A stretch of 60,694 nucleotides of DNA from IMG/VR virus record IMGVR_UViG_3300040801_003252, positions 1 to 60,694 of that record; one strand, 5' to 3'. Origin of the DNA: a virus. This document shows positions 51,882 to 59,995 of this stretch, one piece after another. A model generated the notes under the pieces. It was not told the DNA's origin. It searched no databases and was given only the letters and a program-made list of their open reading frames with translations. Each line of letters starts with the position of its first letter. The first letter of the stretch is position 1. The position numbers were made by a program, and so were the translations under genes.

Positions 51882-54800
51882 TTATTCGGCATCCAAATAT
51901 TCACTCGCTTCTTCAGCAATTTGCTTTTCCTGAGTCGTTACAAAGGTTTCAAGTGCACCAAACGCTTCCGTGTCATTATAGACCATTTCCAACGTAATGG
52001 TATTATCGAGATTAAACACTTTTTTAAAGTCCTCAAAATATTTCTCACGTTTTTTTATTTGCACCTTATGGAATTCTTCAGCATCTGTTTCTGGTGATAA
52101 TTCCGTGGACTTAAGTTCTTCACCTTTCTTTTCTTTCTCCTGTCTTCTTCTATCTAATTCGAGTTCGGTTTCGCTTTTAGGTATATCAACATCAGACCTA
52201 ACAATTTGAATATAGACCCCGTTAAACGCACCAACATGATATTTGGTATTGTCTTTAATCAGAACCAAATCACCATCCTGATAATCACTATTAATTGACT
52301 TTATTTCTGACTTACCCTGTGCTCTCATTTTTTCGTTCAGGAATTCAAGTGCGCCATCATAGATTTCATAATGTATTTTATAATCGTCACGCATTTTAAA
52401 TCCATCCCAAACCAATCTTGGGTCGTAACCCGTTTTATTCCAGAAATCGATTTCCTTGTCTTCGAGATGCATGCCTTCATCAAATGTATCGAAATCAAAA
52501 TTCTTGAGTCGTAGTTGTTCACTGGTGAACATTTCTTTATGTAGTTCACCTTTTTTCTCACCCTTCTTTATAATTGTTGCGGGAATCTTTTTTGCCACTT
52601 CTGGTTCAAATGCCGAAAGCAATCCACCTATTTTTTTCTGAGTATAACAAATTCTTTCATTAAAAGCAGCTAAATACTTTTCGTAATTATAACTACCTTT
52701 GATATCGGGATTCTGTTCCAAGTCTTCAGTACTGATGAGCGTAGATGCCATTCTCATTTCACCAGTATCCTTATCTTTGATTTCCTTACTGTCCCCATGT
52801 GACTTTACGTAACCCGTGTTGACATAATACACGGTGCTATCTAATTCTGGTTCAGGTGGCATGTAGTCAATAATTAATTTCATCTTATCATCGGGACTTA
52901 ATTCGCTACCATCACCTTCATAGCCGATATCGAGTTTATGTTTTTCAAAGAGTTCCACGGCTTTTTTCTGACGGTCTTGTATCAGAAGTTCCATATGTGC
53001 TTGCATTGCTTTTTTCCTGCCGTTTTTATCAGTACCTCTTTTTCCGTAGGCTTTAAGTGTTTGTTTTACCTTGGATTTACTTGCTATTTTCTTCAAGGGA
53101 ATCTGCATGTATCTGATGTCCTCAACGTAATTATAATAATAGTCAACAAATTCCTTACCTTTACCATGAAGAATTAATTCCAACCCCTTATCAATAAATT
53201 CCTCTATGTATTCAGGAAGTGCTTTTGATTTAATACTGTTTCCCGTTAACTTTATCTTTTCTTTTGTTTCACCTGTTTTCTTGTTTTTAATTAAAGAAAG
53301 TGTGGCGTAATTAATTCTTGAAAGATTGAAACACGATACGCTTTCACCATCATCATCAACCGCCATATATGGTTTGGGCATTTCTTCAGCATTAAATTTT
53401 TCGATAAGTGCCTGAATACCCGTCTTACCACCATATTCCCACATTTCCTCGTTTAATCCCTCAGTTGTTCCCTCAGTTACTCCCTCATCAGTAACTCTTA
53501 TGTTTGTGACATCGGGTATTTTGAAATTCACACCATCAGTCACACATAACAGGGGCACGCAACCAAATTGAGCGAACCAGTGTATTGCGTGTCTGAGTTC
53601 AATACGACCTATTGAAGTAATTCGTCCCGCACAGACATTATCCGACCAATTAAAACTGATGTCGGAACCCAATGCACCGAAAAGCGAGTTATTCAAAATC
53701 TTAATAGGTAATTGTTTTACTTTGAACATCGAAATGTCTTGTGATGTCAACGTATCTGATTTGAATTTCTCATAGGCTTCGAAATCAATTTGTTTAAGCA
53801 AGCCAATTTCTTCGGCATCAAGTTCGAGTTCCGCACCCATTTTCTTATAAATATTACGAGTGGTTGTCATGTAAAGCAACATCTTCTTCATTACACCCGT
53901 GATATCGAACATCGGGAAAACATCGTGGGTCAACTGAATCATGGGATAAAGACTGGCGTAGTCAATTTTAATCAGTCTCTCAGTATAACCCTTTTTAAAG
54001 GTTCTGGCAAGTCCACCACCAAAGTTTTCATTGACATCGGGAATCGGAATAGCTAAGTCGTTTTCGTAGCTCCATGCCGTAAGTAAGAGATTCCAAACAC
54101 TTGCGGTTCCCATCGTACAGACTCTCTGATACGTAGTTGGAACTATTTTGGCAAGCATGAATGATGACTGATTATATAGTTCATCAACTTGTTCGGTTTC
54201 CCAGAGGTCATCGAGAAGATATTGATTCACGATTTTCTTGCCTCCAATGAACTTCGTCATTTTCTTACCAGCAGCGTTTTCACGAAACCATCCAACAAAC
54301 CCCTGACTGGCATCAAGATATTTTTTTCTCAGTCCCTGATACTCTTCGGAACTCAATTTGTCTTTATTCGCTTGTAATTTATAAAGGTTTCTACCGACTT
54401 CCTGATATTCTTCGGGAATCTGAAGATATTCGTTTTTCTCGTTAATAACATGTACTTTGTTGTCGTTATACATTTTACCGATATCATCACCTTTGATATA
54501 TGTTCGGTTCTGTCTTGCGAATTTCTCGAATTTCGCTATGTACTTAAGACTGGTTTTTTTCAAATCAGTGTTAACGGCAGCGGTTTTCTTGGCTGCGTGA
54601 AGCGTGTCAATAATTGAATAACCCCACATTTCGGTTGCCGTGTATTTGTCGCTGGTATTACCGTATTTAACACTGGTATTACCACGTCTTCTCAACGGCA
54701 CATTTTCTTTAAGTCCTTGAGGTAAATCATTGAGGTTCATTTTCAATATCTTAGCACGCCCCAATATGAAATCGAAGTCAAATTCCTCGGAGTTGTGACC

Positions 54801-55577
54801 CAAAATAACTGCTGGTTTAATGTAATCGATGAGATTAAAGATGTCCTGAATCAACTTGATTTCGGCTTCATCACAGTCTTTTTTCTCGGCATGCAATATG
54901 GTTTCGAAACCCCTATTGTCTCTCACACCTACACTTACAATTCTACCGATTTGATAACGAAGTGCTGTGGTCTCGATATCAAATGTCAGGCGATGAACTT
55001 CTTTATATTGTTCGTAACCCTTATATAATCTGGATTGCGTGCTTATAAAAAATTGTTCGGTAAGGCGGGGTGCATAAAATAAATGCCTGTTTTTATAAAT
55101 GATTTTATTGGTTCTGGGGTCTCTTACGAGTTGACCGTCTTCGTCATATAGTTTTTCAAAAGGGTCGATGCCACCATCTCTGAGAAAATTAGTGATATCA
55201 TCGCTGGATTTCGTGCTACTTAATTTATAACAATAACCATCAACAAGTCGTTTCTGATTACCTGTTTTGAGTTTGGTTATGGTTATCCCGTACTTAACTT
55301 TCTTACTTTCAATATATTCATCAGTCTTGCCAGCGTACAAAACGATTCCGTTTTTCTCCAAGTCTTTCACGTATTGAAACGGAGTATATCTTATCTTTTC
55401 GATTCTCGGTGGTTGATTGGGTTCATGAATAACGCATTCCGCAACATCTGTCTTTCTATCGGTTTCGACATTGACTATGTACTTGAATTCGTTATTATAG
55501 CCTTCGAGAAAACCCTTGATTTCACCTAAGACTTTGTGCTTGTCCATTTCAATAGTGTGTCCTGTTTTTTTACTCAT
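51882..55577 (-). CDS. Family-B DNA polymerase with 3'-5' exonuclease
   Basis: 1231 residues, longer than T4/RB69 polymerases (about 900). Exonuclease motifs: Exo I FDIETT (199-204), Exo II GHNSEEFDFDF (260-270), and Exo III probably around YSIIDTLHA (320-328). Polymerase motif A DYASLYP (539-545), motif B KILNNSLFGALG (626-637), motif C CVTDGVNF (678-685). Motif C is unusual: the usual DTDS reads VTDG, keeping only the second Asp. The extra 550 C-terminal residues include thumb-like helices (KIASKSKVKQTLKAYGKRGT) and charged low-complexity ends. It is the phage replicase; it overlaps the helicase gene by 8 bases and shares its early promoter. Confidence 0.95.
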   Translation of the reverse strand: MSKKTGHTIEMDKHKVLGEIKGFLEGYNNEFKYIVNVETDRKTDVAECVIHEPNQPPRIEKIRYTPFQYVKDLEKNGIVLYAGKTDEYIESKKVKYGITITKLKTGNQKRLVDGYCYKLSSTKSSDDITNFLRDGGIDPFEKLYDEDGQLVRDPRTNKIIYKNRHLFYAPRLTEQFFISTQSRLYKGYEQYKEVHRLTFDIETTALRYQIGRIVSVGVRDNRGFETILHAEKKDCDEAEIKLIQDIFNLIDYIKPAVILGHNSEEFDFDFILGRAKILKMNLNDLPQGLKENVPLRRRGNTSVKYGNTSDKYTATEMWGYSIIDTLHAAKKTAAVNTDLKKTSLKYIAKFEKFARQNRTYIKGDDIGKMYNDNKVHVINEKNEYLQIPEEYQEVGRNLYKLQANKDKLSSEEYQGLRKKYLDASQGFVGWFRENAAGKKMTKFIGGKKIVNQYLLDDLWETEQVDELYNQSSFMLAKIVPTTYQRVCTMGTASVWNLLLTAWSYENDLAIPIPDVNENFGGGLARTFKKGYTERLIKIDYASLYPMIQLTHDVFPMFDITGVMKKMLLYMTTTRNIYKKMGAELELDAEEIGLLKQIDFEAYEKFKSDTLTSQDISMFKVKQLPIKILNNSLFGALGSDISFNWSDNVCAGRITSIGRIELRHAIHWFAQFGCVPLLCVTDGVNFKIPDVTNIRVTDEGVTEGTTEGLNEEMWEYGGKTGIQALIEKFNAEEMPKPYMAVDDDGESVSCFNLSRINYATLSLIKNKKTGETKEKIKLTGNSIKSKALPEYIEEFIDKGLELILHGKGKEFVDYYYNYVEDIRYMQIPLKKIASKSKVKQTLKAYGKRGTDKNGRKKAMQAHMELLIQDRQKKAVELFEKHKLDIGYEGDGSELSPDDKMKLIIDYMPPEPELDSTVYYVNTGYVKSHGDSKEIKDKDTGEMRMASTLISTEDLEQNPDIKGSYNYEKYLAAFNERICYTQKKIGGLLSAFEPEVAKKIPATIIKKGEKKGELHKEMFTSEQLRLKNFDFDTFDEGMHLEDKEIDFWNKTGYDPRLVWDGFKMRDDYKIHYEIYDGALEFLNEKMRAQGKSEIKSINSDYQDGDLVLIKDNTKYHVGAFNGVYIQIVRSDVDIPKSETELELDRRRQEKEKKGEELKSTELSPETDAEEFHKVQIKKREKYFEDFKKVFNLDNTITLEMVYNDTEAFGALETFVTTQEKQIAEEASEYLDAE

Positions 55578-58428
55578 TATCCTCTATATTTTTTCTGTGT
55601 TTTTTCTTAATTCTATCAATAACCTCACTCAATACCGACTCACTGACATCTGATTCATAGTCTTCGTTATCAATTACCTTTACTATTTCCTTTCTCTTGC
55701 TTTCAATTGCCGAAAACACGTAGTCGTCAATGGTATCGGGAAACACCAATACGTAGATGTTAACTGCGTTTTTCTGACCTATGCGATGACAATTATGTAC
55801 AGTGGATAACCCAACAACAAATGAATGGTCGTCTTGAACTTCAATATCATAAACCCTTTCATCATTTCTTTTAGGGTGATATATTTTTATTTCCTCTATG
55901 GGGTATAACACATTTCCGTTTTGATTAGTAATTAGTTTATTTCTCGATATTTTATCGTTTAATGAATACTCAAACGACCAACATTTCGCAACCTCATTAT
56001 ATCTAATTGTCGGTGTATTTCCGAGAAGTGCCTCCAATAAAGTTAATTGATATGATAAATATTTTGATACTGTTGATGCTTGTTGAGTATTTTTTCTTTT
56101 ATAGCCATCAGCATCATAATACCCATTAAGAAATTCTCTTATTTGAATTTCAGTCAAATTAAATATGAAGTTAGGTATTTTTTTATTATGTGCACCCGAA
56201 CCAAACCAAGAAGAAAATGCTATAGTTAATTCTTGAGAATATATTGCGAATTCACATTTATTATCAATACATCTTTCATATAGCGAATTTGAATTAACAC
56301 CGAACGATTTTTTTATGTCTAAAACACATTTTTTCACGACATCGTATTCTTTTATGTGTCCACATAAACAAACATCATCTTTATTTGTCCACCCATCACC
56401 AACAAATCTTCCCATAGCATATAGTAATTCGTTTGAGAGTATAGGTTCTCTATTAATCCTAATTATTCTATCTTTTACTGATTTCCCTGCTACATATTCA
56501 TCTATTTTTAAATCATTCGTATAGTTATTTTTTAATGTTAACTTATTTAAAACAATATTGTGATTATTAATGTCAAGATTTTTTGCTTCACACCAATCAT
56601 ATCTTTTCCTAATTTTATTATACACATATATTCTATGGTCTTCTGTGCATCTCAATGGTTTATAATATCCCTTGTATTTGATATCATAAAATGCTTTTTT
56701 TCTTTCGATTTTACTTTTAATGTTTATTACTTTTTTCCAATTTCCTTTATATGTATAAACCAAATCACCAATTTTAATGTTCTCAATAGGTATATATCCT
56801 TCTCTCGTTAATACTAACTCACCCTTCAAAATACACCTATCAGCAGCTTGGTCATATTCTCCAACAGAATACGGCAAAGTTACAATAAATAATTTACTTG
56901 CAGCAGTCAATGTCAATCCATAGTTACTGGTTTGAATGCTACCCAAAAAAACGCTAATCTCATCCTCAATATCTTGAAAGCGTTTCACGAGTTCCGCACG
57001 CTCTTCAACATTCTGGTCTCCCGTATGTAATCCCGAAATATTACCCAAAATTTTATTTAATTCATAAAGAGAATTTTTAAAATAATCCATTACGATTACC
57101 TTTTCATTCGTTTCTAAAATATTATTAATTAACTCCGTAACATGTTTTACTTTTAATTGTGCCAAATACTGTCTCAACCGAATCATAATTGTCAGAGGGT
57201 TACCATTGGGGTGTTCCACGAATTCATTGGCGACACCCGCTTCGATTTCTTCATAAATCCGTTGTTCGTCATCAGTCATTTCCAAAATAATGCGTTGATA
57301 CGTTTTATCTGGAAGGTCTTTGAGTGCATCTGCCTTACGTTTTCTATGGGTATATGGTGCGATTTTATGATAGAGTTCTTCGAATTTTTGTTCTGCGGTA
57401 TTGGTGTGATATCCCCAACCCGCATCAGCGTCATAAGTCATACCACAATAATATTCCTGAAAATAAGTTTTTGTCGGAAATTCCATTGGTGAGATTTGAT
57501 TTAAAACGGTATAAAGTTCATAAGCACGATTAGGTGCGGGTGTTCCAGACATAAAAATCTTACTGACTTTATCGGCTTTAAATGCATTTTTCTTAAAAGT
57601 TCTGTCAAAATTCTTGTATATATTCGTTTTGGTGTTTTTAAGTTTTTGGCTTTCATCACAAATCACGGCATCGATTTTACCGATATCCAAGCCCTTCCAT
57701 TTTTTCTGGAATCTACCTGACTTCACTGCTGGGTTGAAATAGTCGTAATTAATGATAATGTATTTGGCATCTTCTATTCCACAATCGTTTTTCTTCCAAT
57801 TCACGATATGTGCGGTGCTATCGGTGAACTTCTTGACTTCACCGTAGAAATTAAACTTCAGGGAATTCGGGGTGATAACCACGACCTTATCGAAACCATT
57901 CATCTCGACATAAAGTATTGCTGACAGCGTCTTCCCCAACCCCATGTCGTGGCTAATCAGGGTGTTACGTGTGACATTCATGAACATCGCTGCCACGATT
58001 TGATGCGGATATAATTTTATGCCTTCTTTTAGTAAGGCATGAAGTCTGTCGCTGTATTTCTCGTAATCGTTTTCGAGTTCCGTCTTGAATCTGACCCAGT
58101 GTTCTTTCTTGACATTTAATTCGGCAATAAACTTACGTTTCTCGATTTCAGCGAGTTCCAGTTGTTTTATTTGCTCAATAAAAATCTTACGACTGTCTTC
58201 GTTTCCGAAATCAAAATGGATTTTAGTTGATTTTCTAAAACTTTTAATTAATGAGTACAGTGATTCAACTTCGATTTCCCAGCATATCATCCCAGCATTC
58301 CATTTACGGGTTTCATGTGGAAGACTTTTGATGCGCTGAATCAGTTGGTCATTAACGGGAAATTTAACATAATACCGTTTGGTTTTCCTGATTCTTTCAC
58401 AACTTACAACAAAAACTGACCTTTCCAT
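55570..58428 (-). CDS. HARP/SNF2-type helicase containing an intein
   Basis: 952 residues as translated. The N-terminus (about 18-65, YYVKFPVNDQLIQRIKSLP ... WNAGMICWEIE) resembles the HARP domain of SMARCAL1-type annealing helicases. The motor has HDMGLGKT (160-167), VICDESQKLKN (255-265), MSGTPAPN (293-300), and the C-terminal lobe SNYGLTLTAASKLFIVTLPY (501-520). Motif VI is split: QAADR (527-531) ends at the intein and CHRIGQ (880-885) resumes it. Residues 532-879 are the intein; without it the host protein is 604 residues. It would remodel forks or anneal strands, as UvsW does in T4. It leads the operon that includes DNA polymerase and has a host-type promoter. Confidence 0.93.
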   Translation of the reverse strand: MERSVFVVSCERIRKTKRYYVKFPVNDQLIQRIKSLPHETRKWNAGMICWEIEVESLYSLIKSFRKSTKIHFDFGNEDSRKIFIEQIKQLELAEIEKRKFIAELNVKKEHWVRFKTELENDYEKYSDRLHALLKEGIKLYPHQIVAAMFMNVTRNTLISHDMGLGKTLSAILYVEMNGFDKVVVITPNSLKFNFYGEVKKFTDSTAHIVNWKKNDCGIEDAKYIIINYDYFNPAVKSGRFQKKWKGLDIGKIDAVICDESQKLKNTKTNIYKNFDRTFKKNAFKADKVSKIFMSGTPAPNRAYELYTVLNQISPMEFPTKTYFQEYYCGMTYDADAGWGYHTNTAEQKFEELYHKIAPYTHRKRKADALKDLPDKTYQRIILEMTDDEQRIYEEIEAGVANEFVEHPNGNPLTIMIRLRQYLAQLKVKHVTELINNILETNEKVIVMDYFKNSLYELNKILGNISGLHTGDQNVEERAELVKRFQDIEDEISVFLGSIQTSNYGLTLTAASKLFIVTLPYSVGEYDQAADRCILKGELVLTREGYIPIENIKIGDLVYTYKGNWKKVINIKSKIERKKAFYDIKYKGYYKPLRCTEDHRIYVYNKIRKRYDWCEAKNLDINNHNIVLNKLTLKNNYTNDLKIDEYVAGKSVKDRIIRINREPILSNELLYAMGRFVGDGWTNKDDVCLCGHIKEYDVVKKCVLDIKKSFGVNSNSLYERCIDNKCEFAIYSQELTIAFSSWFGSGAHNKKIPNFIFNLTEIQIREFLNGYYDADGYKRKNTQQASTVSKYLSYQLTLLEALLGNTPTIRYNEVAKCWSFEYSLNDKISRNKLITNQNGNVLYPIEEIKIYHPKRNDERVYDIEVQDDHSFVVGLSTVHNCHRIGQKNAVNIYVLVFPDTIDDYVFSAIESKRKEIVKVIDNEDYESDVSESVLSEVIDRIKKKHRKNIEDNE
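55792..56835 (-). mobile_element. Intein with LAGLIDADG homing endonuclease in helicase motif VI
   Basis: 348 residues, Cys 532 to Asn 879, with Cys 880 as the +1 residue. Block A is CILKGELVLTREGYIPIEN; block B is LRCTEDHRIYVY (TxxH type); two LAGLIDADG helices are LLYAMGRFVGDGW and IREFLNGYYDADGY; the C-terminal blocks are RVYDIEVQDDHSFVVGLS and VHN/C. All residues needed for class 1 splicing are present. Joining the exteins restores QAADR-CHRIGQ. Confidence 0.93.
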
Positions 58429-58445
58429 AATTAGTTAATATCATG

Positions 58446-58476
58446 CAAAGATAATGAAAAAAAAATAAACTACCAA
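58446..58476 (-). promoter_or_regulatory. Bacteroidota-type early promoter (TTG-N20-TATCTTTG)
   Basis: On the minus strand TTG is at 58474-58476, then 20 bases, then TATCTTTG at 58446-58453, 17 bases before the helicase ATG at 58428. It is a full match to the consensus, driving the helicase-polymerase operon. Confidence 0.8.
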
Positions 58477-58489
58477 TAGTTTTAAGACA

Positions 58490-58882
58490 TTAACTTGGTT
58501 TAGGAACCACGTAGAAAACTGGAGTAACGGTGATGTCCTGTGTATTCGGGTGGTCTACAGAAAAGCATGTCTGGGTTCCAACAGCTATGTAATACCATGT
58601 GGTTCTACTGGTGATATCCTGATAATTTGGGTGATTGGATGGTATGTAAGTCGTTATACCTGTAGGAACGGCATAATACCTGAAGTTATCGGATATATCG
58701 TTTTTATTTGGATTGTCTTGAGGAAAATAAGTGGTTGTGCCAGTAGGTATGACATACCATCTGGTTCTACTGGTTATATCTGAACTATTGGGGTTGTTTT
58801 CGGGAAAACAGGTTTGCGTGCCAACTGGAATGCAGTAGTAGGCAAAACTATCCGTAATATCTTGTTTGTTGACATCACCCAT
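58490..58882 (-). CDS. Repeat protein with five 27-residue units
   Basis: 130 residues built from repeats of the form NxxDITxxxxxYxxPxGTxTxFPxxNP (four full, one partial, period 27). Examples are DITSRTRWYVIPTGTTTYFP and DISDNFRYYAVPTGITTYIP. The alternating Tyr/Thr pattern suggests a beta structure, as in tail-fibre or cell-wall-binding repeats. No Cys network. It starts 11 bases after the virion gene upstream. Function unknown. Confidence 0.7.
   Translation of the reverse strand: MGDVNKQDITDSFAYYCIPVGTQTCFPENNPNSSDITSRTRWYVIPTGTTTYFPQDNPNKNDISDNFRYYAVPTGITTYIPSNHPNYQDITSRTTWYYIAVGTQTCFSVDHPNTQDITVTPVFYVVPKPS
58496..58873 (-). repeat. Tandem 81-base coding repeat
   Basis: Five copies at the protein level (27 residues each), diverged at DNA level. 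The TCTACTGG(T)GATATC-like segment recurs at about 58602 and 58764, two units apart. Confidence 0.7.
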
Positions 58883-58893
58883 TTCATTTTTAT

Positions 58894-59310
58894 TTAAACC
58901 ACAGTGGTCTTGGTGAGACTATCACTGATTTGAATATTAATTAATTTTTCCGTTGGCAACGTTATTTTACCGCAGTTTCCCTCTCCCAAGAAATCCAGCT
59001 TAAATTCACCAAGAAATCTACCTGCTTTTGAGGTCTGATGTAATTTAAATCTGTATTTCAACGTGTATTGTTCTTCATCGGGGCGTGCAACTCTGTCATT
59101 ACTTACAACAAGGTCAGCAGCAACATTGGCAATACGATATCTACCAGTATCGGCTTCCATCATGGAGAACGTAACACCCACGTTTTCCAGCATCTCATCG
59201 GTAATATCGTATTGTTCTCTGAGATGCTGAGTTAGTGGTAACTTCAGTTCTGGTAAAGTACTGTCCTTCTTTATGAAGAAGTTGTTCATATGAAACGTGC
59301 TGTAATCCAT
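58894..59310 (-). CDS. Probable virion protein
   Basis: 138 residues, beta-rich, with no catalytic or membrane motif. LPLTQHLREQYDITDEMLEN is followed by strand-rich sequence with GVTFSMMEADTGRYRIANVA and AGRFLGEFKLDFLGEGNCGK. This layout recalls small phage neck/baseplate proteins. It shares a TAATG overlap with the membrane gene upstream. Function unknown. Confidence 0.65.
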   Translation of the reverse strand: MDYSTFHMNNFFIKKDSTLPELKLPLTQHLREQYDITDEMLENVGVTFSMMEADTGRYRIANVAADLVVSNDRVARPDEEQYTLKYRFKLHQTSKAGRFLGEFKLDFLGEGNCGKITLPTEKLINIQISDSLTKTTVV

Positions 59311-59702
59311 TATCCTATTTCTCCTTGTTCCCTTTTTATTTTTGTTGTTAGTTCTTCTCTATTACCTGCAATGCCTTTAACTCTTTTCTTTATCACCGTT
59401 GCAGCACCATCACCAAGCAATCCAAGTGTTATTGCATCGAAATTTCCAAATGGATGTCCACTTAATTCCGTGTAAAACCTGAAAAAGACATAACTACAGA
59501 GAATCGTCAGTAGATACCTGCGTCTGTTATCCCTGAACCAGAATTTCCAACTCCATTTCTTAGGCGTTTTCATGCTCTGCTTATCACGTCCACTGGTTTC
59601 AATTAAACCATATATGATGTAACCAATGATAAAAAACCACGCATATGCCAATAACTGAACCCACGTATATGCCCCAAATATAATTTCAAAAAATTCGTTC
59701 AT
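59310..59702 (-). CDS. Membrane protein, possible holin
   Basis: 130 residues. Hydrophobic segments lie at about 12-33 (YTWVQLLAYAWFFIIGYIIY) and about 63-80 (YLLTILCSYVFFRFY), with a possible third at about 90-105. A basic loop and a charged C-terminus follow. The pattern fits a phage holin, but there is no endolysin next to it (the amidase is 55 kb away). A promoter box lies 14 bases upstream. Confidence 0.6.
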   Translation of the reverse strand: MNEFFEIIFGAYTWVQLLAYAWFFIIGYIIYGLIETSGRDKQSMKTPKKWSWKFWFRDNRRRYLLTILCSYVFFRFYTELSGHPFGNFDAITLGLLGDGAATVIKKRVKGIAGNREELTTKIKREQGEIG

Positions 59703-59716
59703 TGTTTTAGATTTAT

Positions 59717-59725
59717 TATAAATAC
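59717..59725 (-). promoter_or_regulatory. Putative late promoter box GTATTTATA
   Basis: Minus-strand GTATTTATA, 14 bases before the ATG at 59702. Confidence 0.75.
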
Positions 59726-59726
59726 A

Positions 59727-59990
59727 TTATTTTATCTTATTACCACCTTTAATTCTGCCTTTATTTGGTATGATTTTATTTTTACTATCCATATCGAGTT
59801 CGAAATCGTAGTTCATATCCATCGATAATTTATACCCATCATTTCCAGATTTAATATATAACTCCCTAATTATAGGCTGATAATTAATATCATCAATCAT
59901 TATTTTAGTGCCGTTATCGAGATACATTTCTTGACCGACAAGCATTTGTTTTAATAATATCTCAATAAAATTTGTTCTAATTTTTGTCAT
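59727..59990 (-). CDS. Small hypothetical protein
   Basis: 87 residues, basic overall, with a small beta region (QEMYLDNGTKIMIDDINYQP) and a Lys/Gly-rich end (NKIIPNKGRIKGGNKIK). It begins 5 bases after the stop of the gene upstream. No known motif. Confidence 0.55.
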   Translation of the reverse strand: MTKIRTNFIEILLKQMLVGQEMYLDNGTKIMIDDINYQPIIRELYIKSGNDGYKLSMDMNYDFELDMDSKNKIIPNKGRIKGGNKIK

Positions 59991-59995
59991 AACAA

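Noticed and set aside
603-59725. TATAAATAC boxes read as plus-strand T4 late promoters
   Set aside because: Transcription rightward from them would be antisense to all neighbouring genes and would meet terminator hairpins at once. Their constant 12-16 base spacing to minus-strand start codons fits sense promoters better. Not fully excluded.
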